Part shown: piece after piece, positions 37,893 to 49,728 of the stretch
How positions within the stretch are numbered: position 1 is the stretch's first letter
Layout of the letters: each line of letters opens with the position of its first letter
DNA from: Bifidobacterium merycicum DSM 6492
GTDB lineage: Bacteria > Actinomycetota > Actinomycetes > Actinomycetales > Bifidobacteriaceae
Direction of reading: 5' to 3'
DNA: 64,000 nucleotides
Assembly: GCF_900129045.1 (NCBI RefSeq)
Contig: NZ_FQTX01000007.1
Location: 1 to 64,000, forward strand
Made by a program: the position numbers and the translations under genes
Notes under the pieces: generated by a model
Seen by the model: the letters and a program-made list of their open reading frames with translations, nothing else
Database searches by the model: none
What the model was told of the DNA's origin: nothing

Positions 37893-38748
37893 GGCGCTTC
37901 CTTTGCAGCCAGCACAATACGGCTACTATCGCCGGGAAACCGACCAAGGTCATAGCGATGCCAATAAGGTTCGCGATGTTCGCCCCAGGCGTTTCGAAAC
38001 CATCAAGTTGGAGATAGAGAATTGGATTCAGTTCCTCAACATGGCTTGATATGGAGGAAAGCTGGATTATCCCCGGAAGCATCCACCACAACAGCAGGAA
38101 GGCAACCGGCACGAGCACTTCCACGTTCCGATGCCTTACGAACGGCGAAATCGCAACAGCCAAGCATGCAAACAATCCTGACAGTGCCGCCATTAGCAGT
38201 CCGACGACGACAATGCACAGCACCTGGTTGAACCGATAAATCGGATAAACCCATCCATTCGCGGAAATCAGAATGAATTGGAAGCTCGCAATATCGACAT
38301 CCGAACTCTCCACGCCATCGATAAACGACAAATGGGGATTTCCCCCAGCAGCAAGGAGAACATCGATGACGTAGGGGAGCACGCCTCCCAGAGCTCCCAG
38401 CAGAAAACCCGAGCACAAGGAGGTGCGTTCCACGACGCCATAGCTTGAACGAGCCTGCAGAAACGTCAATCTGCCACTGCGACGTTCCACGGCCAGTGTG
38501 CTTCCTCCAGCTAGTGCGGCCAGAAAAGGAAACAGAAACTGATATAGCGTAGTTCCACTGCCATAGCTGGAAAACAACAGCGTCTCGTCCAAGAACGTCG
38601 GCTGGTGATATGGCAGTCTATATCCCGCATGTCGTATCGTCCACCACTGAAAGATGGCTATGACTACCGCCAGCACTAACACCAGTAGGAAACGAATGCT
38701 CAATAACCCACGTCTGATCTGTCCACAAAGCAAAGAACCATTGATCAT
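37885..38748 (-). CDS. Small ABC-2-type membrane protein 3
   Basis: This 287-residue protein has about six helices and an extracytoplasmic loop between the first two (residues ~40-75), the layout of an ABC-2 permease. GAAGG lies about 10 nt before the ATG at 38748; an upstream frame adds 21 residues but lacks a ribosome site. It follows the secreted-protein gene by 69 nt, a gap that contains a hairpin. It is the first transporter gene in the cassette. Confidence 0.75.
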   Translation of the reverse strand: MINGSLLCGQIRRGLLSIRFLLVLVLAVVIAIFQWWTIRHAGYRLPYHQPTFLDETLLFSSYGSGTTLYQFLFPFLAALAGGSTLAVERRSGRLTFLQARSSYGVVERTSLCSGFLLGALGGVLPYVIDVLLAAGGNPHLSFIDGVESSDVDIASFQFILISANGWVYPIYRFNQVLCIVVVGLLMAALSGLFACLAVAISPFVRHRNVEVLVPVAFLLLWWMLPGIIQLSSISSHVEELNPILYLQLDGFETPGANIANLIGIAMTLVGFPAIVAVLCWLQRKRHD

Positions 38749-38773
38749 TCTCACACAACCTTCTCCAACGATT

Positions 38774-38814
38774 CGATTGTCGGAGGCACAGACATCATGT
38801 ACCTCCAACAATCG
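38774..38814 (-). terminator. Hairpin between secreted-protein gene and transporter genes
   Basis: Arms 38774-38786 and 38802-38814 pair over 13 positions with one mismatch around a 15-nt loop. There is no U-run. It could partly terminate or stabilise the upstream mRNA, so that secreted protein is made in excess over transporter. Confidence 0.5.
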
Positions 38815-38817
38815 ATT

Positions 38818-39252
38818 TCAGACGGAATCCGGGCTCCAAACGCCCCAGGCCTGAGTCACGTCATTGTATTTGGCCGTATTCTGCAGCCTGAGATGTATCT
38901 GGCACGGCTTATATCCATTATTTTCAAAAGCATACTGACTAATTTTTCTTGACTGGCCAGTTGTGAAGTTCACCGTGCTCGATTTCACATCGTTATTTGA
39001 ATAGCCTAGTGCCCAAGCCCGAATCGTGCGATTCTTTGTAACAGAGTCAGCTTTGATATACGCATAGGATGCATCCTGCTTCTGCCGATTCGGAGTATCT
39101 GAGGTCTCCCAATTTTTTAAGTACGCACTCCATGCGGTATCACCATGATTGTTAGCCATGGCGGGAGCCGCAAAACAGCACATAGAGGCAACAGCAGCGA
39201 GAATAGCCATACAGCATCTCATCATTCTGCTCATACGTAGTGATTTCATCAT
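38818..39252 (-). CDS. Small secreted protein of unknown function
   Basis: This 144-residue preprotein has a Sec signal peptide: a basic start (MMKSLRMSRMMR), a hydrophobic core and an AMA cleavage site after residue 33. It leaves a mature protein of ~111 residues starting NNHGDTAW. The mature part is rich in Asn, Ser, Thr and aromatic residues, has a single Cys, and ends WGVWSPDSV. Overall texture (small, exported, next to an ABC-2 transporter and a two-component system) recalls the DUF2712 or lactococcin-972-like secreted proteins, but I cannot claim membership. GAAAGG lies 5 nt before the ATG at 39252. A bacteriocin, signal peptide or toxin role is inference from context. Confidence 0.75.
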   Translation of the reverse strand: MMKSLRMSRMMRCCMAILAAVASMCCFAAPAMANNHGDTAWSAYLKNWETSDTPNRQKQDASYAYIKADSVTKNRTIRAWALGYSNNDVKSSTVNFTTGQSRKISQYAFENNGYKPCQIHLRLQNTAKYNDVTQAWGVWSPDSV

Positions 39253-39277
39253 TGAAACCTTTCTTCTGCAATGATTC

Positions 39278-39296
39278 GCAAGGCCGAATGCCTTGC
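39278..39296 (-). other. Hairpin in the 5' UTR of the secreted-protein gene
   Basis: GCAAGGC (39278-39284) and GCCTTGC (39290-39296) form a 7-bp stem with a 5-nt loop, about 25-45 nt before the start codon. It may protect the mRNA end or tune translation. Confidence 0.4.
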
Positions 39297-39303
39297 AGAT
39301 TCC

Positions 39304-39349
39304 AATGTAGGGAGATCGTAATGGGAAGCATATGCTATCTGCAGATAGC
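39304..39349 (-). promoter_or_regulatory. Candidate promoter and operator of the secreted-protein gene
   Basis: A perfect 16-bp palindrome GCTATCTGCAGATAGC (39334-39349) lies 24 bp upstream of a TACATT -10-like word on the minus strand (39309-39304). No good -35 is visible, as expected for an activator-dependent promoter. A CTGCAG half-site repeats next to the palindrome. The divergent LuxR-type regulator is the obvious candidate to bind it. Confidence 0.5.
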
Positions 39350-39403
39350 TGCAGAAATTGCCGTACTGCGAAACGACTTGACAACACACCTCAGGCAACG
39401 CGA

Positions 39404-39409
39404 TACACT
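39404..39409 (+). promoter_or_regulatory. Leaderless -10 element (TACACT)
   Basis: TACACT ends 6 nt before the ATG at 39416. A TTGACA lies upstream (39378-39383) at a long 20-nt spacing. Confidence 0.45.
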
Positions 39410-39415
39410 GCAACC

Positions 39416-40072
39416 ATGGCATTCAAGGGGGATATAGGTATTCGCAGCATACGCATCGGTGTGCTCGACAACGATGCCTGCGCATTGAACTACATCATGC
39501 TGATGCTCAAGCAGCTCAACAACAGAAACGGCATGACACTGAATCCATGGACCACTACCTTCCCAGCACGCGCACTGCAGGAATGCCAGCATGGCATGCG
39601 GCATACGGATATTCTACTGCTCGACATGGCTTTGAACGGCATCACCGGTCCGCAGGTCGCGCAATCGATTCGTCGCATCTCACCGACCACTGCGATCATT
39701 GGTATGACCTCGTATGAGCCGGAACTGTACCAGGCGGAAGCATCGAAGGCCGGCATCACGACGATATTGGACAAGACGACGCTTGCCGACAATCTTCCCA
39801 AGGCAATCGTCGACGCATTAGCCGCTCCTCAAGAGTCGATGGAGTCCGAATACGAATCATCCAGCGCACAAACGCCTTTGCCAAAACTTACTGATGCCGA
39901 GCAGCGCATCCTTACGCTCAGCGCCTCAGGCCTGAACGCCAAACAGATCGCGACCCGTCTTGGCATTTCCACCGACACCGTTTTCTCGCACCGACGTAAT
40001 ATCAAGACGAAATTCCATATTTCCGACTGGCATGACGTCATCGCACAGAGTCGACAGCTGCATATCATCTGA
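39416..40072 (+). CDS. LuxR/NarL-family response regulator
   Basis: This 218-residue protein has a receiver domain (about 12-125) with acidic residues at LDND (18-20), phospho-acceptor Asp70 in ILLLDMALNG, a Thr/Ser switch near 98 and Lys120. The LuxR-type helix-turn-helix is at about 155-210 (LTDAEQRILTLSASGLNAKQ, then RLGISTDTVFSHRRNIKTKF). The start at 39416 is supported by the leaderless -10; an upstream frame adds 28 residues of non-family sequence. The histidine kinase gene follows 62 nt downstream. It is divergent from the secreted-protein gene and probably controls it. Confidence 0.92.
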   Translation: MAFKGDIGIRSIRIGVLDNDACALNYIMLMLKQLNNRNGMTLNPWTTTFPARALQECQHGMRHTDILLLDMALNGITGPQVAQSIRRISPTTAIIGMTSYEPELYQAEASKAGITTILDKTTLADNLPKAIVDALAAPQESMESEYESSSAQTPLPKLTDAEQRILTLSASGLNAKQIATRLGISTDTVFSHRRNIKTKFHISDWHDVIAQSRQLHII

Positions 40073-40134
40073 ACCTATTGCAATGATTGCGATACCAACA
40101 ATAACGCGCACTTCACTCTCAAGGAAGAGGACGA

Positions 40135-41352
40135 ATGACCGCACATACCTCTACGCTCCGACGGCTCCTGCAAGCCATGCCACGCACAGCACTTACCACA
40201 TGCACATGCGTGCTCGCCATTGCGGCAATCGCCAATATAGGCGTTGATTGGGGGATTGACGGCTCGGAATGGGTGCGCTACCTATGCTGTGGGCTCGCCG
40301 CCACAGTCGCATCCACATGGTTCGCATACAAACCGCAGCATGGAAGCTATGCGGTCATCGTCGTATCCATAGGCGACTTCCTAATCGGAGGTACAGCGTT
40401 CGCGCCCATGCTAATTCTGGCGCTGCTTGCCACCGGAAGTATCGGCTATACAAGCCTTGTAGAAGGGGTTTTGGCTGGCATCGCATTGCTTGCGGCCGTG
40501 TTCTTCTCACCGTATACAGTTGCGTTTCCCGCCATCGACAACAATCTGCTCTCGTTCCCCTGTCTTATCGCTCTGACTTTAAGCATCAGCGTGCTGATTC
40601 GCAGGAACGGGGAACGGCAACGCCAACTACAGCGGGAGCAGACACTGCTTGCCAACGCCGGAATCGCACAACGCCTGCACGACTATACGACGAACGATCT
40701 GAGCGACATCGCCATGATGGCCGATCACCAGCTTGCAATATGCGACGATGAGCAGCGGGAAGCGTGGCACAGCGTTAAAAACCTAGCTCTTGATGCACTG
40801 ACGCATACCCGAAAAGCTATTCGCACACTTGAAAGCGACAAGACAACCGTCAAGCAATACGACGGCACACAGACGTATGACCACCGCCAGAACCAACTCG
40901 TCTCCCTGCGGCACAGCAGCACCGCGCCAGCGCAGGCCTCCGAAACCACCGGGATCGATAGACTCGACGAACTTAACAAGCTCATCGCCACCTGCCAGAG
41001 CAATCTGGCGGCAAACGGCTACGCAGGCGAGGTCATTCGTTTCGGTACGGAACCGACACAGCTGGGTGACGCGACGGCAACACTTATCATCGGTCTCGTC
41101 CGCGAACTGTTCGGCAACATCGCCAAGCATGCCCAGGCATCTGCCGGCTACACCATGCTGATTAGTTGGACCGATGCCGCTTTCGTCATCGAACTTTCCG
41201 ACGTTCCGGAGCCTAATACCGATGTTGGTCTGCGGTCCGGGCTGGAACGATACCGTCAGACTATCGAGTCGATGCAAGGGCAATGGGACATCGAAGACAC
41301 AAGTAACCATTGGAACTTCCACGCAGAGGTTCCGTGCCAGCGCACGAACTGA
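40135..41352 (+). CDS. Sensor histidine kinase (NarL-partner type)
   Basis: This 405-residue membrane kinase has about five or six helices in the first ~155 residues with little extracytoplasmic sequence, so it senses within or near the membrane. The phospho-acceptor is His182 in AQRLHDYTTNDLS (HisKA_3-like DHp). The ATPase domain has the N-box LVRELFGNIAKHAQ (Asn328) and a G-box around VGLRSGLERY. Expected partner is the upstream response regulator. AGGAAGAGG precedes the ATG. The small membrane sensor and the neighbouring ABC-2 transporter recall peptide-sensing systems. Confidence 0.9.
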   Translation: MTAHTSTLRRLLQAMPRTALTTCTCVLAIAAIANIGVDWGIDGSEWVRYLCCGLAATVASTWFAYKPQHGSYAVIVVSIGDFLIGGTAFAPMLILALLATGSIGYTSLVEGVLAGIALLAAVFFSPYTVAFPAIDNNLLSFPCLIALTLSISVLIRRNGERQRQLQREQTLLANAGIAQRLHDYTTNDLSDIAMMADHQLAICDDEQREAWHSVKNLALDALTHTRKAIRTLESDKTTVKQYDGTQTYDHRQNQLVSLRHSSTAPAQASETTGIDRLDELNKLIATCQSNLAANGYAGEVIRFGTEPTQLGDATATLIIGLVRELFGNIAKHAQASAGYTMLISWTDAAFVIELSDVPEPNTDVGLRSGLERYRQTIESMQGQWDIEDTSNHWNFHAEVPCQRTN

Positions 41353-41356
41353 GTCA

Positions 41357-41460
41357 TTTCCTCAAACTATCGACACTGAGCGCACCCCAACGTCGGTAGT
41401 TTGAGAGAAGCCCAAACTACCGTCGCTCATGGGGTGCTCACCATCGGTAGTTTGAGGAAA
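41357..41460. repeat. Pair of inverted ~50-bp palindromic repeats
   Basis: Unit 1 (41357-41405) and unit 2 (41411-41460) are inverted copies of each other. Each begins or ends with TTTCCTCAAACTA-like sequence and is itself palindromic (CTCAAACTA ... TAGTTTGAG). They fill the gap between convergent hk and nucS genes and could act as a terminator or belong to a dispersed REP-like family. Confidence 0.75.
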
Positions 41461-41462
41461 CG

Positions 41463-42167
41463 CTAGAACAGGCGCAGCGAGTCGTCCTCCGTGCCCTTCA
41501 TCTCCTCGTAGTCGAGAATCAGGCAGCGGAAGCCACGGTCCTCGGCAAGCACGCGGGCCTGCGGGGTGATGGTCTGCGCGGCGAAAATGCCATGCACGGG
41601 TGCGAGCAGCGGGTCACGGTTCAGCAACTCGCAATAGCGCGTAAGCTGCTCCACGCCGTCGATGCCGCCATGTCGTTTGATTTCGATGGCGACGTGTTCG
41701 CCGTTCGCGTCGATGGCCATGATGTCCACCGGACCGATGGCGGTCGGGTATTCACGGCGGACAAGTTTCGCGCCTTCACCGATGCGTTCGATCTGTTCGG
41801 CCAGATAGCGTTGCAGGTGATCCTCGACGCCGTCCTTGATGAGTCCCGGATCCTCGCCCAAATCGTAGGTCTCGTCGGAGTAGATGTGCTGCAAGGTGAC
41901 TTCGAGCACGTCGGAGGACTTGTCCGAGGTCACGCGAAGCACCTTTTCCGGCGTGGGCGTATCCACGTCGTCGTCCGCGTTCGGCGGGGTGATGTCCTTG
42001 AGCGTGCAGGGGGCCGCCATCCAGTTCAACGGCTTGTACGATCCCAATTCGGAGAAGATCAGCAGGCTGTTGTCCGCCTTGACCAGCAGCACGCGCTTGG
42101 CGAGCGGCAGCGAGGCGTTCAGACGGCCCGAATATTCGGCGGAGCAATCGGCAACCAGAATTCGCAT
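41463..42167 (-). CDS. nucS: Endonuclease NucS (mismatch-specific)
   Basis: This 234-residue protein matches actinobacterial NucS/EndoMS, which cuts both strands at certain mismatches and replaces MutS-MutL repair in Actinobacteria. The N-terminal DNA-binding half begins MRILVADCSAEYSGRL. The nuclease half has GPVDIMAIDANGEHVAIEIK (the Asp and the E-x-K of a PD-(D/E)xK site) and GVEQLTRYCELLNRD. TAGGGT lies 8 nt before the ATG at 42167, favouring this start over longer frames. It lies downstream of the atp operon but is separated from it by a terminator. Confidence 0.93.
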   Translation of the reverse strand: MRILVADCSAEYSGRLNASLPLAKRVLLVKADNSLLIFSELGSYKPLNWMAAPCTLKDITPPNADDDVDTPTPEKVLRVTSDKSSDVLEVTLQHIYSDETYDLGEDPGLIKDGVEDHLQRYLAEQIERIGEGAKLVRREYPTAIGPVDIMAIDANGEHVAIEIKRHGGIDGVEQLTRYCELLNRDPLLAPVHGIFAAQTITPQARVLAEDRGFRCLILDYEEMKGTEDDSLRLF

Positions 42168-42175
42168 AAGAGCCC

Positions 42176-42181
42176 ACCCTA
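42176..42181 (-). promoter_or_regulatory. Leaderless -10 element (TAGGGT)
   Basis: TAGGGT on the minus strand ends 8 nt before the nucS ATG. Confidence 0.4.
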
Positions 42182-42267
42182 GCGCATGGGCACAATCTTC
42201 GGTATACGTGCGCATACGCACGCCCGACGCACGCAATCGCCGCATCCCCGCACGCCCGCAGGCATAA

Positions 42268-42296
42268 CAAAAGCGGCGCCCCTTTCGGAGCGCCGC
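42268..42296 (-). terminator. Terminator of the atp operon
   Basis: GCGGCGC (42273-42279) and GCGCCGC (42290-42296) form the stem; TTTT follows on the minus strand. Confidence 0.85.
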
Positions 42297-42323
42297 CCAA
42301 AGCAGACGATATCGTCTATACGG

Positions 42324-42616
42324 TCATTCGGCGTTTTCTTCCGCACGCTTAAGCGTGCCGGCGTCCTCGACCGCAACGGTGAGCTTGTTCGAATCGAAGG
42401 AAATAAATCCGTCCGCGACTTCGATCACGTGGCGGGTACCGTCCTTCTCAACCACGGCAAGCTTACCCTGCTTAATCAGCGTGAGCACAGGCTCGTGATT
42501 AGGCAGAATACCCATCTGACCGCCGGAAGCGGGAATGGTGACCTGCAACGCCTCTCCGCTCCACACCGGGTGTGCGGCGGAGACGATGTTCACCTGCATC
42601 GTGGCTTTCTCGCTCA

Positions 42617-42617
<1 letters not shown>
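42324..42617 (-). CDS. atpC: F1Fo ATP synthase subunit epsilon
   Basis: This 97-residue subunit contains only the N-terminal beta-sandwich plus a short tail (QVNIVSAAHPVWSGEALQVT, GILPNHEPVLTLIKQG). It is shorter than the ~135 residues of E. coli epsilon and largely lacks the C-terminal helical inhibitory domain, as in other bifidobacteria. Its ATG shares one base with the atpD stop. Confidence 0.96.
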
Positions 42618-45012
<2,395 letters not shown>

Positions 45013-45015
45013 GGA

Positions 45016-46644
<1,629 letters not shown>

Positions 46645-46697
46645 GATCTCTCCTTTATTGTTGTGTAAAAATCTATTTGTTCAGCGCTGGCGACCGT

Positions 46698-47525
46698 TCA
46701 GGATACGGTCTTCACGCTGCGCCGCAAGTTCTCCAGCTGCGCCACCACGGTGTTGTCCGTGACCTCGTCGCCCACCTGCACACGCATGCCGCCGAGTACC
46801 GACGGATCGACCACGCAGTCGATGTGGACCGCGTGTCCGACCTTCTTGGAGTACACCGCGACAAGCCTGTCGATCTGGGCCTGGCTCAGTGGCGTCGCCG
46901 TGGTCACGATGACCATGGACTCGCCCATATGGCGGGAGAGCTTGTTGATCAGCCACTGAATGGTTTCCAAGTAACGGCGCTTGCGCAGGTTCTCCGTGGC
47001 GTGCTCGGCCAGACGCATCGTGACCTTGTTGAGGCCCTTGCCGTCGAACAGCTCATGGAAGAACTTGACGCGGGCTTCGCTCGACACGGTCTCGTCGTAG
47101 AGCTTGGCACGCACCACCGGAACGTTCAGCAGCGCGGAATGCAGTTCCGCCAGCTCGATGGCCACCTGCAGCGTGCTGTCGGTGGCATCCGCGTAGTACA
47201 TCATCGCATCCACGCCGAAATCCTCGACCGCGTTCGCGATATCGGTGGCACGGCTCCAACGGCGCCTGACGACTTCGGTCATGATCTCCATGGTCATCGG
47301 ATGCACCTGATCGCCCAGCAGGGTGTTCAGGACCGCAACCTTGTCCTCAAGGGGTCGCGACACGTCGGTAAGCGCACGTTCGATACGGATGTTGCCGTCG
47401 AGCAGCGAGGTGATGACGAACAGCTCATTGCCGATGCGCCATGCATCCTCACGGGTATCACGCAGCTTGGATGCCAGCAAATCACGCGATTCGCGATCAG
47501 CTATACGAGATGCCTCTCCTCGCAT
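46698..47525 (-). CDS. atpH: F1Fo ATP synthase subunit delta
   Basis: This 275-residue peripheral-stalk subunit has the OSCP-type C-terminal signature (TPLSQAQIDRLVAVYSKKV, DPSVLGGMRVQVGDEVTD). It is about 95 residues longer than E. coli delta, the excess lying in the N-terminal and middle helical part, as in other Actinobacteria. It links F1 to the b subunits. Confidence 0.96.
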   Translation of the reverse strand: MRGEASRIADRESRDLLASKLRDTREDAWRIGNELFVITSLLDGNIRIERALTDVSRPLEDKVAVLNTLLGDQVHPMTMEIMTEVVRRRWSRATDIANAVEDFGVDAMMYYADATDSTLQVAIELAELHSALLNVPVVRAKLYDETVSSEARVKFFHELFDGKGLNKVTMRLAEHATENLRKRRYLETIQWLINKLSRHMGESMVIVTTATPLSQAQIDRLVAVYSKKVGHAVHIDCVVDPSVLGGMRVQVGDEVTDNTVVAQLENLRRSVKTVS

Positions 47526-47555
47526 GATGTCACCTGCCTTTCTCTCTGCCTGATA

Positions 47556-48080
47556 TCACTGCTTGTCCGAATCCATGCCGTCGATCAGCTGATCGATCAT
47601 GGACGACTGCACCTTCTCGTCCTGAAGCTCGCTGCCCAGGATCTTGCCTGCCAGAGCCGTAGCCAGAGCGCCGACCTCACCCTTGAGCGAGACCAGAGCC
47701 TGCTGCTGCTGCGATGCGATGGCACGCTGTGCGCTGGCGGTGATCTGGTTGGCGTCGGCCTCCGCACGGGAACGGGCGTCGGCAACGATATGGGATGCCT
47801 CGGCGCGTGCGTCGTCGCGGATCTTGGAAGCCTCGACACGGGCGTTGCTCAGCTGAGCCTCGTACTTGGCCTTGGCCTCGTCGGCATCCTTCTGGGCCTG
47901 CTCGGCCTTGGCGATGCCTCCCTCGATCTTTGCCGCACGCTCATCGAACACGGCCTGGAACTTAGGCAGGAAGAACTTGTAGAAGAACAGGGCGACGATG
48001 ACCAGAATGATGGCCGACCAGACGATGTCGTACACCTTCGGGACGAACAGCATGATTCCGCTTTCAGCCAATGTCTCCAT
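47556..48080 (-). CDS. atpF: F1Fo ATP synthase subunit b
   Basis: This 174-residue stator subunit has one membrane helix at about 15-38 (DIVWSAIILVIVALFFYKF) followed by a long charged helical region rich in Ala, Glu, Lys and Gln (about 45-150) that dimerises and reaches F1. Confidence 0.97.
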   Translation of the reverse strand: METLAESGIMLFVPKVYDIVWSAIILVIVALFFYKFFLPKFQAVFDERAAKIEGGIAKAEQAQKDADEAKAKYEAQLSNARVEASKIRDDARAEASHIVADARSRAEADANQITASAQRAIASQQQQALVSLKGEVGALATALAGKILGSELQDEKVQSSMIDQLIDGMDSDKQ

Positions 48081-48126
48081 ATCCGCCTCCTTTCACTTCG
48101 TTCGTTGTATTACCGGTTCCTTCGGA

Positions 48127-48417
<291 letters not shown>

Positions 48418-49221
48418 TCAGTCCTCGGGGTAGCTGAGGTTGATGTACACGGTGGAAAGCGTGGCGAAAATGAACGCTTGCAGATACGCCACGAAGCCTT
48501 CGAATAGGGTCATGATGAAGCCGAACACGAAGGTTGCCGCGCCGAATGCGGCCATCCAGTTGTGGGCTTCGATCAGGAAGAACTGCGTTGCGGAGAAGCA
48601 CAGGGCCACGATGATGTGGCCGGCGAGCATGTTGGCGAAGAGTCGGACCGTCAGGGAGACCGGGCGGATGACGACCACGTCAAGCAGCTGGATGGGGATG
48701 GCGATGATGAGCACTGGTGCCGGGACGCCCTGAGGGATGCATTCCTTCTTCAGGTAAGTGAAGAAGCCCTGCTCACGGCAGGCGGTGCGCCAATACTGCA
48801 CGAAGGTCCACAGCGCGAATGCCAGCGGCATCATGATCGTCGCGGTGGCGGCGATGTTCATGCCGGGGATGATGCCGCAGATGTTGAACATCAGGATCGT
48901 GAAGAACAGCGTGGTGATCATGGGAACGTAACGCTTTCCTCGCGTCTCGCCCATCACCTCGTATACGATCTTGTCGCGTACGTATTCGATGCCCCACTCG
49001 ATGAACCCCTGCCAACGGCTGGGGATGAGTTTCGCCTTGGCGGCGCTCACTCCGAGCACGGCCAACATGATGACCACCATGACCAGGCGCACCAGGATGA
49101 TGCGGTTGATGGCGAATGGGGTACCGGCGAAAAGGATCTCCGGGGGAAGGAATTCATCAACGGTGGGGATCTCCGGCCCGTTCGCGGCAAGTGTGAGCCC
49201 GGACAATAGCGTCTCGTGCAT
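48418..49221 (-). CDS. atpB: F1Fo ATP synthase subunit a
   Basis: This 267-residue membrane subunit has about five or six helices and the essential Arg in SLTVRLFANMLAGHIIVAL. It forms the proton half-channels against the c-ring. GGAGG lies 8 nt before the ATG. It is the first gene of the operon; no atpI-like gene precedes it. Confidence 0.97.
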   Translation of the reverse strand: MHETLLSGLTLAANGPEIPTVDEFLPPEILFAGTPFAINRIILVRLVMVVIMLAVLGVSAAKAKLIPSRWQGFIEWGIEYVRDKIVYEVMGETRGKRYVPMITTLFFTILMFNICGIIPGMNIAATATIMMPLAFALWTFVQYWRTACREQGFFTYLKKECIPQGVPAPVLIIAIPIQLLDVVVIRPVSLTVRLFANMLAGHIIVALCFSATQFFLIEAHNWMAAFGAATFVFGFIMTLFEGFVAYLQAFIFATLSTVYINLSYPED

Positions 49222-49675
49222 TCTTCGCGCCTCCTACTTCTTCATGCCTGTTGCCAGTTTATCCCCAAACGGCCACCCAATGTGACCGGTCGGTAACATC
49301 TTCGGGCATCTCGGTTCGGCTCGCGGGCTCATGTCGGCAGGGCACAAATCGAGGGGATTCAAACTGCCTGATCGGCATCCAATCTCGAATGGCTAGGTGA
49401 AAATTATTCGCCATCTCGTAGACGAACGCAACGGAGACGACGATAAACCGTGATTTTGCATGGATTCGTTCGGCGTTTCACATTTGGGCGAATCGCTTGA
49501 TGTTGACAAAACCGACTTTTTCGTTAGCACTAACATCCGCTACATGACAACGTTTTCCGTCTGTTATGCGGTGTCGGAAAATGGACCGGACGTGTCCACA
49601 GAGAGAACTTTTAAGTCCGGAATATGGACGTTTTTATGATCACAATGCGGATTCATATGGGTCGAAATGCGTGTC
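49222..49675. other. Intergenic region between atpB and metA
   Basis: About 450 nt without a supported gene. It must contain the atp operon promoter on the minus strand, but no clean -35/-10 pair stands out. The right part holds a plus-strand TTGACA (49503-49508) next to a LacI-like operator, with nothing recognisable downstream. The composition is locally AT-richer (about 49400-49640), which may mark a degraded gene. Confidence 0.45.
49523..49534. promoter_or_regulatory. LacI-type operator-like site
   Basis: GTTAGCACTAAC has arms GTTAG/CTAAC around CA and resembles bifidobacterial LacI-family operators. It lies just after a TTGACA -35-like word, yet no gene follows on the plus strand before the metA terminator. 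Confidence 0.45.
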
Positions 49676-49708
49676 GGCGGTGCCCGGAATCACCTTCCGG
49701 GCACCGCC
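49676..49708 (-). terminator. Terminator after metA
   Basis: GGCGGTGCCCGGAA (49676-49689) and its exact complement (49695-49708) form a 14-bp stem with a 5-nt loop, 20 nt past the metA stop. Confidence 0.8.
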
Positions 49709-49728
49709 AACACGTCAAACGATGCACA

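Noticed and set aside
37885-38748. The three small membrane proteins as split pieces of one frameshifted permease
   Set aside because: Each has its own start with 4-8-nt overlaps and a complete set of about six helices, which is typical of separate ABC-2 subunits.
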